Shown here piece after piece: positions 1-6,065 of a DNA stretch of 11,024 nucleotides (position 1 is the stretch's first letter; the number at the start of each line of letters is the position of its first letter). Source of the stretch: an uncultured Porphyromonadaceae bacterium (GTDB taxonomy: Bacteria; Bacteroidota; Bacteroidia; Bacteroidales; Muribaculaceae). A program made the position numbers and the translations under genes. Location: positions 1 to 11,024 of the forward strand of contig CAMWUX010000019.1 of assembly GCA_947177605.1 (NCBI GenBank), written 5' to 3'. Under the pieces are notes generated by a model, which searched no databases, had not been told where the DNA came from, and saw only the letters and a program-made list of their open reading frames with translations.

Positions 1-59
1 ATGCTCGTAGGCCAACTTGTCTGACCAACCGATCTAACCATTTGGTCTAACAAAAATCA

Positions 60-1430
60 ATGGTGGACAAGCTTACCGACATACTCACATCCATAGCCGA
101 CTTCGTGTGCGGCTATCCTCTGTTTATAGTGCTTATAGGTGGAGGTATCTTCCTTATGGCATATTCGGGCGCGGTGCCGCTACGCCGGATGGGCGCGGCT
201 CTGCGCGAACTCCGCAGGAGCAAGAGCGGCGACAATGATCAGATAAGCTCGGCTCAGGCTCTTGCCTCGGTGGTGGCAGCCACAATCGGTATGGGCAATA
301 TCGCCGGTGTGGCAATCGCACTGGTGATGGGAGGGCCGGGTGCCATATTCTGGATGTGGGTAAGCGCACTGGTAGGTATGTCGACCAAATACCACGAAGG
401 CGTTCTCGCCATCAAGTACCGCCACTTTGACCGTCAGGGGCGCCCGTTCGGTGGTCCGATGTGGATAATCCGTAAGGCACTTCCGCGTAGATTCCGTCAT
501 CTCGCCACAGGCTTTGCGGTGGCCGGTATGATGGGTACACTTTGCATAATGAACGCCAACCAGCTTGCCGAGGCGTCGGTATCGGCTATGGCATCAGCTT
601 GGGCTTTCGACTCCGACAGCATCTGGCTACGCGGTGTGATAGGCTTAGTGATGGCATCGCTGGTATGGATTGTGGTGATCGGCGGGGTGAAGCGACTGGC
701 CAATGTAGCAAGTGTGATGGTGCCTTTTATGGTGGGCACTTACTTCTTCATGGTGGCCTACATCATCGCCACGCATATAGATAATGTGCCTGAGGTGTTC
801 GCATCGATCTTCCGAGAAGCCTTCAGCCTACGTGCCGGATGGGGCGCACTGATAGGTGTAGCCATAATAGGGGCTCGCCGCGCCGCCCTCGTTAATGATG
901 CGGGTGTAGGCACGGCATCGATCATGCACTCCACTTCCGCCAATCGCGAACCCGTGCGCGAAGGGCTGGTAGCAATGCTCGGTCCGGCGATCGATTCCGG
1001 ATTCGTGTGTACGCTGACCGCCTTGGCCATTCTGCTCTGCGGCGACATTTCCTCACCCGACCTCAAAGGTCTTGATATAGCGATGAACGCATTTGCAGGA
1101 GCAATACCGGGGGGGAACTATCTGCTACTTGCTGTCGTGACCTGCTTCGCCATGTCGTCGATGTTCAGCTACTCTTTCTACGGTAGCCGCTGCGCACGAT
1201 ATGCTTTGGGGGAACGCAAGAGCCGATGGTACACCCGCTTCTGGATAGCATCGCTTGTAATATTCGCCATGGTACCGCTTAAAGCCGCCGTCGGGCTCTG
1301 CGACCTCTTCTACGCGCTGATGGCATTCCCCACAATGTTTACACTCATAATGCTGCGTCGGCAGGTAAAGGAAGAGACTGACAGATACTTTGCACCGCAG
1401 CCCAAAATCGCAATAACAGCTACTCAATAA
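60..1430 (+). CDS. AGCS-family sodium/alanine(glycine) symporter
   Basis: Inner-membrane secondary transporter that imports a small amino acid (alanine or glycine in characterised relatives) with Na+; the exact substrate cannot be read from sequence. The 456-residue protein is nearly all hydrophobic segments (about ten). Family signatures are visible: ALASVVAATIGMGNIAGVA followed by GGPGAIFWMWV and a GMSTKYHE stretch (about residues 65-115), and further on a NDAGVGTASIMHS segment leading into GLVAMLGPAIDSGFVCTLTAL. Most relatives read NEAG there; this one reads NDAG. The length is normal for the family. The ATG at 60 follows an A-rich stretch (aacaaaaatca), usual for Bacteroidota starts, and no Shine-Dalgarno is visible. 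It is the first gene seen of a plus-strand operon: its stop lies one base before the next start, suggesting translational coupling. Its promoter may lie before the window. Confidence 0.93.
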   Translation: MVDKLTDILTSIADFVCGYPLFIVLIGGGIFLMAYSGAVPLRRMGAALRELRRSKSGDNDQISSAQALASVVAATIGMGNIAGVAIALVMGGPGAIFWMWVSALVGMSTKYHEGVLAIKYRHFDRQGRPFGGPMWIIRKALPRRFRHLATGFAVAGMMGTLCIMNANQLAEASVSAMASAWAFDSDSIWLRGVIGLVMASLVWIVVIGGVKRLANVASVMVPFMVGTYFFMVAYIIATHIDNVPEVFASIFREAFSLRAGWGALIGVAIIGARRAALVNDAGVGTASIMHSTSANREPVREGLVAMLGPAIDSGFVCTLTALAILLCGDISSPDLKGLDIAMNAFAGAIPGGNYLLLAVVTCFAMSSMFSYSFYGSRCARYALGERKSRWYTRFWIASLVIFAMVPLKAAVGLCDLFYALMAFPTMFTLIMLRRQVKEETDRYFAPQPKIAITATQ

Positions 1431-1431
1431 T

Positions 1432-1755
1432 ATGATTACGCCAGAGCAACGACTCAATATCGAAGAGCGCGCCGTAGAGATGCTCAAGACAGTATATGAT
1501 CCCGAAATTCCGGTGGACGTTTATAGCCTCGGCCTCATTTACCGCATAGAGGTAGACGACGACATCAATCTGCATATCGATATGACTCTCACGGCGCCCA
1601 ATTGTCCGGCGGCCGACTTCATCGTAGAGGATATCCGCATGAAACTTGAATCGATACCTGATGTGAAATCGGTAGATATCAACATCGTATTCGAGCCTGA
1701 GTGGAATAAGGATATGATGAGCGAAGAGGCCAAACTCGAACTTGGCTTCCTCTAA
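1432..1755 (+). CDS. DUF59 (MIP18/SufT-like) Fe-S assembly protein
   Basis: Small cytoplasmic protein (107 aa) of the DUF59/MIP18 family, whose members help assemble or deliver iron-sulfur clusters (SufT, and the MIP18 subunit of the eukaryotic cytosolic pathway). The complete domain is present. Residues 20-36 give the VYDPEIPVDVYSLGLIY signature and residues 52-60 the TLTAPNCPA motif with the conserved Cys58, the only cysteine. The C-terminus ends in the WNKDMMSEEAKLELG stretch typical of stand-alone bacterial members. The start is fixed by context: the ATG lies one base after the stop of the symporter gene (TAA-t-ATG). lpxH begins 20 nt downstream, so all three genes are probably co-transcribed. 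No suf genes are in view, so the SUF link comes from the family, not from neighbours. Confidence 0.9.
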   Translation: MITPEQRLNIEERAVEMLKTVYDPEIPVDVYSLGLIYRIEVDDDINLHIDMTLTAPNCPAADFIVEDIRMKLESIPDVKSVDINIVFEPEWNKDMMSEEAKLELGFL

Positions 1756-1775
1756 TCTCAATTATTTCACCAGCG

Positions 1776-2546
1776 ATGCGTCGATACTCTTACTTCATAG
1801 CCGATATGCACCTCGGAGCGGGATACATAGCCGATCCAAGGGCTCACGAACGCCGTATCGCAGACTGGCTCCGCTCTATCGCTTCTACGGCAAAGGAGCT
1901 TTATATCCTTGGCGACGCACTCGACTACTGGTATGAGTACCGCTACGTCGTGCCGCAGGGATATGTGCGCTTCTTCGGCGCATTGGCTGATCTTGCTGAC
2001 AGCGGAGTGAAAATCATCTGGCTCAAGGGCAATCACGATACCTGGATATTCGACTATCTTCCACGCGAACTCGGCATCGAGGTTGTAGACGGGGTACTCG
2101 ATACGAGCATTGACGGGCATCGCTTCGTGATGGAGCATGGCGACGGATGCGGAGAGACCAGAAAGTCGTATCGGCTTATACATCGCGTATTCCGCAACAG
2201 ATTGGCTCAACGACTATTCAGCGCCATACATCCGCGGTGGACAGTAGGATTCGCACACCGATGGTCGGCACATAGCCGCAAGAACGGATGCACGCCCACC
2301 CCAGCAATGTTCGATACCGAAAATGACCATCTTGTATTGTGGGCCAACAGATATGCAGCCGAACATCCGGGGGTGGAATACTTCGTATTCGGACATCGCC
2401 ACATAGCGATTTCCACCTCGCTTGCCTGCGGGGCTCAGCTCTTCATCATAGGCGACGGCTTCCGCGAAATGACGTACGGGCTATGGGACGGAGAGACCTT
2501 CTCAATCCGTAAAATGGAGGAGGTTTTGGATAATAACAAATTTTAA
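1776..2546 (+). CDS. lpxH: UDP-2,3-diacylglucosamine diphosphatase (LpxH-like)
   Basis: Metallophosphoesterase expected to hydrolyse UDP-2,3-diacylglucosamine to lipid X and UMP, the fourth step of lipid A synthesis, on the inner face of the inner membrane. At 256 aa it is close to the family's size. The calcineurin-type metal ligands are all visible: D10-x-H12 (IADMHLG), GD46-47 in YILGDALDYW, GNHD 85-88, H121 in MEHGDG, and GHRH 206-209. The mid-protein insert (about 125-185) has the basic, aromatic character of the acyl-chain cap in LpxH, arguing against a generic phosphoesterase. It is the third gene of the plus-strand operon, 20 nt after the DUF59 gene. No U-tract terminator directly follows. 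LpxG/LpxI-type alternatives are unrelated in sequence, so assignment to the LpxH family is firm; the exact activity is inferred from homology. Confidence 0.88.
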   Translation: MRRYSYFIADMHLGAGYIADPRAHERRIADWLRSIASTAKELYILGDALDYWYEYRYVVPQGYVRFFGALADLADSGVKIIWLKGNHDTWIFDYLPRELGIEVVDGVLDTSIDGHRFVMEHGDGCGETRKSYRLIHRVFRNRLAQRLFSAIHPRWTVGFAHRWSAHSRKNGCTPTPAMFDTENDHLVLWANRYAAEHPGVEYFVFGHRHIAISTSLACGAQLFIIGDGFREMTYGLWDGETFSIRKMEEVLDNNKF

Positions 2547-2668
2547 CAATTACAGCCCGCCGCTAACACATCCAACCAACACGCTGACACAATGGGTTTT
2601 GCAAGCGCACATAGGAAGCGAGCAATTATCGCGGATTAAAAAACAATGCTACACAACATATAAAAAAG

Positions 2669-2700
2669 TTTGCCCCGGCGCTCCGCCGGGTATACCTTTG
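2669..2700 (+). promoter_or_regulatory. Bacteroidota-type promoter (TTTG-N20-TACCTTTG)
   Basis: The -33 element TTTG (2669-2672) and the -7 element TACCTTTG (2693-2700) are separated by exactly 20 nt, matching the primary sigma factor consensus TTTG-N19/20-TAnnTTTG at all twelve specified positions or their allowed variants. The start point would be near 2704. The spacer holds a perfect GC-rich inverted repeat. The promoter drives the short transcript 2704-2790 and, by read-through, possibly the DUF2007 gene. Confidence 0.8.
2674..2690 (+). repeat. Perfect 7-bp inverted repeat inside the promoter spacer
   Basis: CCCGGCG (2674-2680), a 3-nt gap ctc, and CGCCGGG (2684-2690). It sits between the -33 and -7 boxes, in much more AT-rich surroundings. 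It could be an operator for a dimeric repressor, or a hairpin in RNA reading through from lpxH; there is no U-tract after it, so it is not a standard terminator. Confidence 0.75.
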
Positions 2701-2703
2701 CAT

Positions 2704-2790
2704 CAGAAAACCGAAATCAATCTTTTTTACCTTAGAATTTGTACCTATTGGAAACTCATAAAAAGGGACTATGCGAGTAGTCCCTTTTTA
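2704..2790 (+). ncRNA. Predicted short transcript: sRNA or attenuated leader of the DUF2007 gene
   Basis: A promoter of good quality predicts a start near 2704 and a strong intrinsic terminator ends at about 2789, giving an RNA of about 85 nt with no convincing reading frame inside. The body (2704-2759) is AT-rich, with a U-run (2722-2728) but no strong hairpin other than the terminator. It could be a free-standing small RNA, or a leader whose terminator controls read-through into the gene at 2811. I do not recognise the RNA family. I infer that it is transcribed, from the promoter and terminator only. Confidence 0.5.
2760..2789 (+). terminator. Strong intrinsic terminator (12-bp perfect stem)
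   Basis: AAAAAGGGACTA (2760-2771) pairs perfectly with TAGTCCCTTTTT (2778-2789) around a 6-nt loop, TGCGAG. The last five bases are a U-tract in the plus-strand RNA, and the matching A-run on the other side would also allow termination of minus-strand transcription. It ends 21 nt before the ATG of the next gene, an unusual place unless that gene is controlled by read-through. Confidence 0.9.
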
Positions 2791-2810
2791 TATACTGAAA
2801 AATTAAGATT

Positions 2811-3059
2811 ATGATCCGATACGATAAATCCAACGACGACCTGGTGGAATGCCGTGAGTTTGCCACCGATGCTGAAGCTCATCTTGCAGAGGCGTGGCTC
2901 CGACAAGAGGGGATAGACTGCTATCTCTTCAACGAGATATTCTCGTCGCTATATCCGGTAGGTGTGGCACCTTTCGGGGGCGTACGGCTTATGGTGCGTC
3001 AGCGTGACCTTGAGAAGGCCCGCGATATCATCAACCACCTCAACCTCTCCGGCGAATAA
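2811..3059 (+). CDS. DUF2007 family small protein
   Basis: Small cytoplasmic protein of 82 aa resembling the DUF2007 family ('putative signal transducing protein'), whose biochemical role is not established. It has the usual compact layout. An N-terminal strand (LVECREFATDAEAHLA) is followed by a helix and strand (LRQEGIDCYLFNE), a central hydrophobic stretch with FGGVRLMVRQRDLEKA, and a closing helix (ARDIINHL). No metal or nucleotide motif is visible, and there is no signal peptide or membrane segment. The ATG at 2811 is preceded by an A-rich stretch (gaaaaattaagatt). The gene stands alone, behind a strong terminator and without a recognisable promoter of its own in the 21-nt gap. It is convergent with the minus-strand gene ending at 3129. 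Confidence 0.85.
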   Translation: MIRYDKSNDDLVECREFATDAEAHLAEAWLRQEGIDCYLFNEIFSSLYPVGVAPFGGVRLMVRQRDLEKARDIINHLNLSGE

Positions 3060-3063
3060 CGGC

Positions 3064-3113
3064 AAAAAAATCGACGTGTCGGGATGCCCGGCGATAGGGC
3101 ATCGACACATCGA
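3064..3113 (-). terminator. Intrinsic terminator between convergent genes
   Basis: A long imperfect stem: 3071-3089 pairs with 3097-3113. GATGCCC (3083-3089) pairs with GGGCATC (3097-3103). After a two-base GG bulge, GTGTC (3076-3080) pairs with GACAC (3104-3108), then one mismatch and TCGA (3071-3074) with TCGA (3110-3113). The seven As at 3064-3070 read as a U-tract on the minus strand directly after the stem, so it terminates the thioredoxin-like gene. It may weaken plus-strand read-through from the DUF2007 gene as well. Confidence 0.85.
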
Positions 3114-3128
3114 GCGGTTGTACATTAA

Positions 3129-3617
3129 TCACAGGCCAAAGGCTTGTGACAAATTTTCTACTGTGGGGTTTACTTCGACTATGGTGCCATCCGGCGCTAA
3201 TAAAATTGTCGACAACCCACGGCCGAGTCCACATCCACGTAAAGAAGCGGAAGCGGCCGACCCTGCATAAAATTGCGTTGCTTCATCCAAACCATCCATA
3301 CGCACTATCTCACGAAAGAGCCGTATGTTGTCGTCGGTATTTATCGACAATAGGTTCAGTCGTCCTTCCGCCGAAGCCACACAGCGATCGAGCTCTATGG
3401 CTTTTATACGCGAGGGGGCATCTTCCGCACTCCAAAAGTGGATAACCGTGTAGGATCCGAGGAGGCTGTCGAGCTCCACCGTTAACGAGTCGCGACCAAT
3501 AAGTTCCAATTTCGGGAGCTTGGGGTCAACAACAGCCTTCGTAGTAACGGAGGTGTTGGCCGAGACGCTGATAAGAAGGACGATGAAGAGCGCAATGATA
3601 CTCATTGTTTTCTTCAT
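3129..3617 (-). CDS. Exported thioredoxin-fold protein lacking the CXXC active site
   Basis: A 162-aa protein with an N-terminal signal peptide (MKKTMSIIALFIVLLISVSA, cleavage likely near residue 20) and no lipobox cysteine, so probably periplasmic. The rest resembles a TlpA/thioredoxin-like fold: a strand ending in VIHFW (58-62), then SAEDAPSR where active relatives read xxWCGPCR, a strand NLLSINTDD (88-96), and a late STILLAPDGTIVEVNP strand pair (136-151). Both redox cysteines are replaced (D66 and S69), and the position of the usual cis-proline reads GLST, so thiol exchange is unlikely. Its role is unknown; structural or binding functions are possible. The start ATG is at 3617. A promoter and an unusually structured leader of about 105 nt precede it, and a terminator follows. 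Confidence 0.75.
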   Translation of the reverse strand: MKKTMSIIALFIVLLISVSANTSVTTKAVVDPKLPKLELIGRDSLTVELDSLLGSYTVIHFWSAEDAPSRIKAIELDRCVASAEGRLNLLSINTDDNIRLFREIVRMDGLDEATQFYAGSAASASLRGCGLGRGLSTILLAPDGTIVEVNPTVENLSQAFGL

Positions 3618-3712
3618 TATACTCTGTTTTGGTTTTACAATGACTATCGTTTACCGCAACGATAGCCTGCCGATTTTCGGCTGTGTGACGACCCAACTCT
3701 TTGGGTGCTATC
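3602..3712 (-). promoter_or_regulatory. Structured 5' leader with competing stems (riboswitch-like)
   Basis: On the minus-strand RNA the leader of the thioredoxin-like gene contains several exact pairings. P1: GATAGC (3712-3707) with GCTATC (3666-3661). P2: ACCCAA (3706-3701) with TTGGGT (3696-3691), loop AGAG. P3: GCCGA (3681-3677) with TCGGC (3673-3669), loop AAA. P1 encloses P2 and P3 as a three-way junction with 0, 9 and 2 linker bases. P4: CTATCGTT (3665-3658) with AACGATAG (3651-3644); its 5' arm shares five bases with the 3' arm of P1, so P1 and P4 exclude each other. P5: TCATTGT (3643-3637) with ACAATGA (3608-3602), enclosing the start codon at 3617. There is no U-tract after P4, so any switch would act on translation. 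No known riboswitch class was recognised. Confidence 0.45.
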
Positions 3713-3727
3713 AGTGTGTTCTGGGGA

Positions 3728-3758
3728 CAAAATTACGTCTTTATTTTCACCCCGCAAA
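3728..3758 (-). promoter_or_regulatory. Bacteroidota-type promoter for the thioredoxin-like gene
   Basis: Read on the minus strand: TTTG (3758-3755), 19-nt spacer, TAATTTTG (3735-3728). This matches the TTTG-N19-TAnnTTTG consensus fully. It predicts a start near 3724 and a leader of about 107 nt before the ATG at 3617, so the gene is transcribed separately from the GldB-like gene upstream. Confidence 0.8.
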
Positions 3759-3765
3759 ATTTAAC

Positions 3766-3784
3766 AATATCATTTCTTGATATT
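3766..3784. repeat. Perfect 7-bp inverted repeat just upstream of the -33 box
   Basis: AATATCA (3766-3772), loop tttct, TGATATT (3778-3784). It lies 8 bp upstream (minus-strand sense) of the -33 element at 3758-3755. It may be a regulator site, or an AT-rich hairpin in read-through RNA from the GldB-like gene. It lacks a U-tract. Confidence 0.6.
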
Positions 3785-3799
3785 TAGCTACACGACCGC

Positions 3800-3853
3800 C
3801 CGCAACACCGCTTCCGGAGCGAGATTGCGGAATTGGTTAAATTTAGTTAACCA
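3800..3853 (-). repeat. Two hairpins in the 3' region of the GldB-like gene
   Basis: TGGTTAA (3834-3840) pairs with TTAACCA (3847-3853), starting directly at the stop codon of the GldB-like gene. A second, nested hairpin pairs CCGCAA (3800-3805) with TTGCGG (3825-3830), with an inner CGCT (3809-3812) / AGCG (3818-3821) stem. Neither is followed by a U-tract on the minus strand. They may stabilise the mRNA 3' end or form a non-canonical terminator. Confidence 0.55.
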
Positions 3854-4828
3854 TCATCGTAGAGGAGCGTACCCAGAGTCCTTCAGGCTCTGTTGCGAAC
3901 CGTAAAATCCGGGGGAGAGAAGATACTCAGGTGACACCTCCGGATGAGATTTAATATAGGCTCTGACGATGCGCCAACCAAGGTAACGACCGGCACGTGG
4001 AGGAGCATCAGGACTTATCACCGACGTGGACGCGGCAGGTTCTACCAATCTCGCTGCCGTCATAGGATCTACATCGTAGAGCATATTGCCTGCGATTATC
4101 CGTTGCCACAATGTCGACTCGTTGGCGTTGAGATCGTCCATCTGCTGCTCGGTATAACCCATCAACTGAGCCGGCGCTGCTTCGGGAAAAAGCTGCGACA
4201 AAACTTCTACCATGGCACCCTCATAAAGCATACGCGACAACGCAGTAGCACCTTCCGATTCCCGGTAAGGGTATGCGGAACCGACAATAGCCTCCGCTAT
4301 GTGATATGGCAAACACTCTACCGTTTTCTGCCCGCGGGTGTATGAATCGAATGTGGCGTAACCCTCATAATCGGATCCGAGATAGTGGTTGAGGCCGACA
4401 AGCAGCAATGAGTCAGCCACGACAACGCTCTGACGATACGGCAATATGATACCGGAGAGGCGCGAAGGCATCTTTACCGCCGGCAGCACGTGAGGCAGCC
4501 GTGCTGCAAGTTCGCCGAGACTCTCCTCCACAGGCTTGAGGTCAGCAAGACGTGCACGGATATCCGGGCCAAACACCTCAACCGGGCGGCTTACGGCTAC
4601 CATCTGCATAGCAGAATCGGCCGACGACAGTCCATAAAGCTTCTGAAGAAACCCTATCTCCGGAGCATATTCGGAAATAACCGAATCACGCTGATCCGGC
4701 GAGAGGGATATATATGAAGCCCCTATAGTGTCGAATCTAACTATGTCGACGGGCTCGACGGATGCCGAGCCTCCACAGCCCGCAGCCAGTACAGCGGGCA
4801 AAATAATCAGGAAATATTTCAACTGCAT
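3854..4828 (-). CDS. gldB: GldB-like lipoprotein
   Basis: A 324-aa lipoprotein resembling GldB, first described as needed for gliding in Flavobacterium but also present in non-gliding Bacteroidales, where its role is not clear. The start is set at ATG 4828, not at an upstream in-frame TTG. This gives MQLKYFLIILPAVLAAGC, a short signal peptide with lipobox LAAGC and lipidated Cys18. It also leaves a 20-nt leader after the -7 box at 4859-4852. Family features are VEPVDIVRFDT after the lipobox, the LLLVGLNHYLGSDYEGY stretch with downstream C/P-H residues, and the C-terminal SPEYLLSPGFYGSQQ. It is divergent from the amidase gene. The symbol reflects similarity only; no other gld gene is in view. 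Confidence 0.72.
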   Translation of the reverse strand: MQLKYFLIILPAVLAAGCGGSASVEPVDIVRFDTIGASYISLSPDQRDSVISEYAPEIGFLQKLYGLSSADSAMQMVAVSRPVEVFGPDIRARLADLKPVEESLGELAARLPHVLPAVKMPSRLSGIILPYRQSVVVADSLLLVGLNHYLGSDYEGYATFDSYTRGQKTVECLPYHIAEAIVGSAYPYRESEGATALSRMLYEGAMVEVLSQLFPEAAPAQLMGYTEQQMDDLNANESTLWQRIIAGNMLYDVDPMTAARLVEPAASTSVISPDAPPRAGRYLGWRIVRAYIKSHPEVSPEYLLSPGFYGSQQSLKDSGYAPLR

Positions 4829-4851
4829 ATATTCGTAACGTCTGAGAAGCC

Positions 4852-4859
4852 CAAAAGTA
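4852..4859 (-). promoter_or_regulatory. -7 element of the gldB-like promoter
   Basis: On the minus strand TACTTTTG (4859-4852) fits TAnnTTTG. The predicted start near 4848 gives a leader of about 20 nt to ATG 4828. I find no good TTTG at the expected -33 position, so the promoter is weaker or activator-dependent. It is divergent from the amidase -7 box, 23 bp away. Confidence 0.5.
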
Positions 4860-4882
4860 GCAACAATTTCGCAATAAATTCG

Positions 4883-4890
4883 TAACTTTG
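4883..4890 (+). promoter_or_regulatory. -7 element of the amidase promoter
   Basis: TAACTTTG fits TAnnTTTG. The start would be near 4894, about 41 nt before the ATG at 4936 and 15 nt before the alternative ATG at 4909. A clear -33 TTTG is missing. It also rules out the upstream in-frame TTG at 4888 as the true start, because that codon lies inside the promoter element. Confidence 0.5.
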
Positions 4891-4935
4891 CGCGAATACT
4901 ATTCAAAAATGGTTGCAGCAGCTCAAATACTACGC

Positions 4936-6042
4936 ATGACAACTCTTCGCCTCATTTACCTCATTACACTCGTAATGACCGTCGGTGTATCGTACGCGGA
5001 GAAGCCCAAGCCTTACGTAATAGTGATAGATGCGGGCCATGGCGGCACTGATCCCGGCGCACTGGGATGCTTCACCACAGAAAAGGACATCAATCTGGCT
5101 ATAGCTAAAAAGCTGGGGAATCTGCTTACGGCCACATTCCCCGACGTAAAGGTGATCTATACCCGCTCGACCGACGTATTCGTCAAGATCCGCGACCGAA
5201 TGCAGAAAGCAAAGGATGTCAATGCCGACCTATTCATCTCCATCCACTGCAACAGCGCCGCAAAAGAAAACCCCAACCGCACATCACTGTCGGGAACATC
5301 GGTATACATACTCGGCAATGAGAATACCGATAAGAACCTCAGTGTGGTAATGGCCGAGAATGCGGCGATACTCCTTGAAGACGACTACAAGACCAAATAT
5401 CAGGGATTTGACAACTCACCAGAGCAATATATCTTTATGGAGATATGTCAGTCGAAGATGGTAGGCAAGAGCATCGAGCTCGCTGAAAAGGTGCAGTCGC
5501 AACTCGTGAAGCACGCCGGACTTCGCGACAATAAGGTGCGTCAGACACAAGCCATCTGGCTTGTGCTCCACTCCACGATGCCTCTGATATTTCTTGAAGT
5601 AGACTTCATCTGCAACCCTGAGCGAGAGAAATATATGGCATCGGAGACCGGCCAGAGAAAGATTGCGGAAGCGGTGGTAAACGGCATCGCAGCCTATCGC
5701 AATACCAAGATTACGCTTCCAAAGCCCACCACCCCGGATGCGCCACAATCGCCCGAAGTCCGTGAACCAGAGAAAGCCCAGCCCACGCCTTCGCCCACCC
5801 AAACATCGAGCGATCCGACATATCATATACAGATATTCGTGGCCGCAGATCAGCTTCAGGCTAATTCTCCAAAATTTAAGGGACTAACGCCAGCTCACTA
5901 CTATCGAGACGGCTCCGCATACAAATACTACTACGGCTCTTACCCTACGCAGGATGCAGCCCGCAAAGCTCTGCCGGAGGTAAAGCGCCTCTTCCCCGAT
6001 GCCTTCGTAATAACGATGCAGGAGGGAAAACGAATCAAATAA
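4936..6042 (+). CDS. N-acetylmuramoyl-L-alanine amidase with C-terminal SPOR-like domain
   Basis: Periplasmic zinc amidase that cleaves the bond between N-acetylmuramic acid and L-alanine in peptidoglycan, as AmiA/B/C do in cell separation. The order is a signal peptide (MTTLRLIYLITLVMTVGVSYA), then an Amidase_3 domain (about 27-255) with Zn ligands H35 (DAGHGG), E49 and H104 (SIHCNS) and catalytic E221 (FLEVDFICNP). A proline-rich linker (about 262-292) and a SPOR-like tail (296-365, YHIQIF...YYYGSYPTQDAARKAL), likely binding denuded glycan at the septum, complete the 368 aa. ATG 4909, nine codons upstream, is an alternative start with an A-rich leader (tattcaaaa). The MCE gene follows after 23 nt, probably in one operon. 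Confidence 0.9.
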   Translation: MTTLRLIYLITLVMTVGVSYAEKPKPYVIVIDAGHGGTDPGALGCFTTEKDINLAIAKKLGNLLTATFPDVKVIYTRSTDVFVKIRDRMQKAKDVNADLFISIHCNSAAKENPNRTSLSGTSVYILGNENTDKNLSVVMAENAAILLEDDYKTKYQGFDNSPEQYIFMEICQSKMVGKSIELAEKVQSQLVKHAGLRDNKVRQTQAIWLVLHSTMPLIFLEVDFICNPEREKYMASETGQRKIAEAVVNGIAAYRNTKITLPKPTTPDAPQSPEVREPEKAQPTPSPTQTSSDPTYHIQIFVAADQLQANSPKFKGLTPAHYYRDGSAYKYYYGSYPTQDAARKALPEVKRLFPDAFVITMQEGKRIK

Positions 6043-6065
6043 TCCAGCACTAATATCAATCACCA

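Noticed and set aside
1..59. A gene tail or promoter at the left edge
   Set aside because: All three plus-strand frames hit stops quickly and the only TTTG-containing octamer (ACCATTTG) does not fit the -7 consensus.
758..1066. Antisense open frames opposite the symporter, DUF59 and lpxH genes
   Set aside because: All are shadows of well-supported coding regions, with Ser/Arg/Pro-rich translations and no family resemblance.
2599..2814. A 71-codon open frame across the lpxH-DUF2007 gap
   Set aside because: It crosses the promoter and the terminator hairpin, its composition is not protein-like (Lys/Tyr/Cys from AT-rich DNA), and it overlaps the next start codon.
3644..3665. The 8-bp hairpin as an intrinsic terminator
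   Set aside because: No U-tract follows on either strand, and on the minus strand it lies upstream of a start codon.
4888..4935. Longer N-terminus of the amidase from the TTG at 4888
   Set aside because: The TTG lies inside the -7 element TAACTTTG, and the signal peptide is complete from the ATG at 4936. ATG 4909 remains possible.
4829..4942. Longer N-terminus of the GldB-like protein (38 extra codons)
   Set aside because: It would put a non-signal-like stretch ahead of a clean lipoprotein signal peptide and would read through the promoter region.
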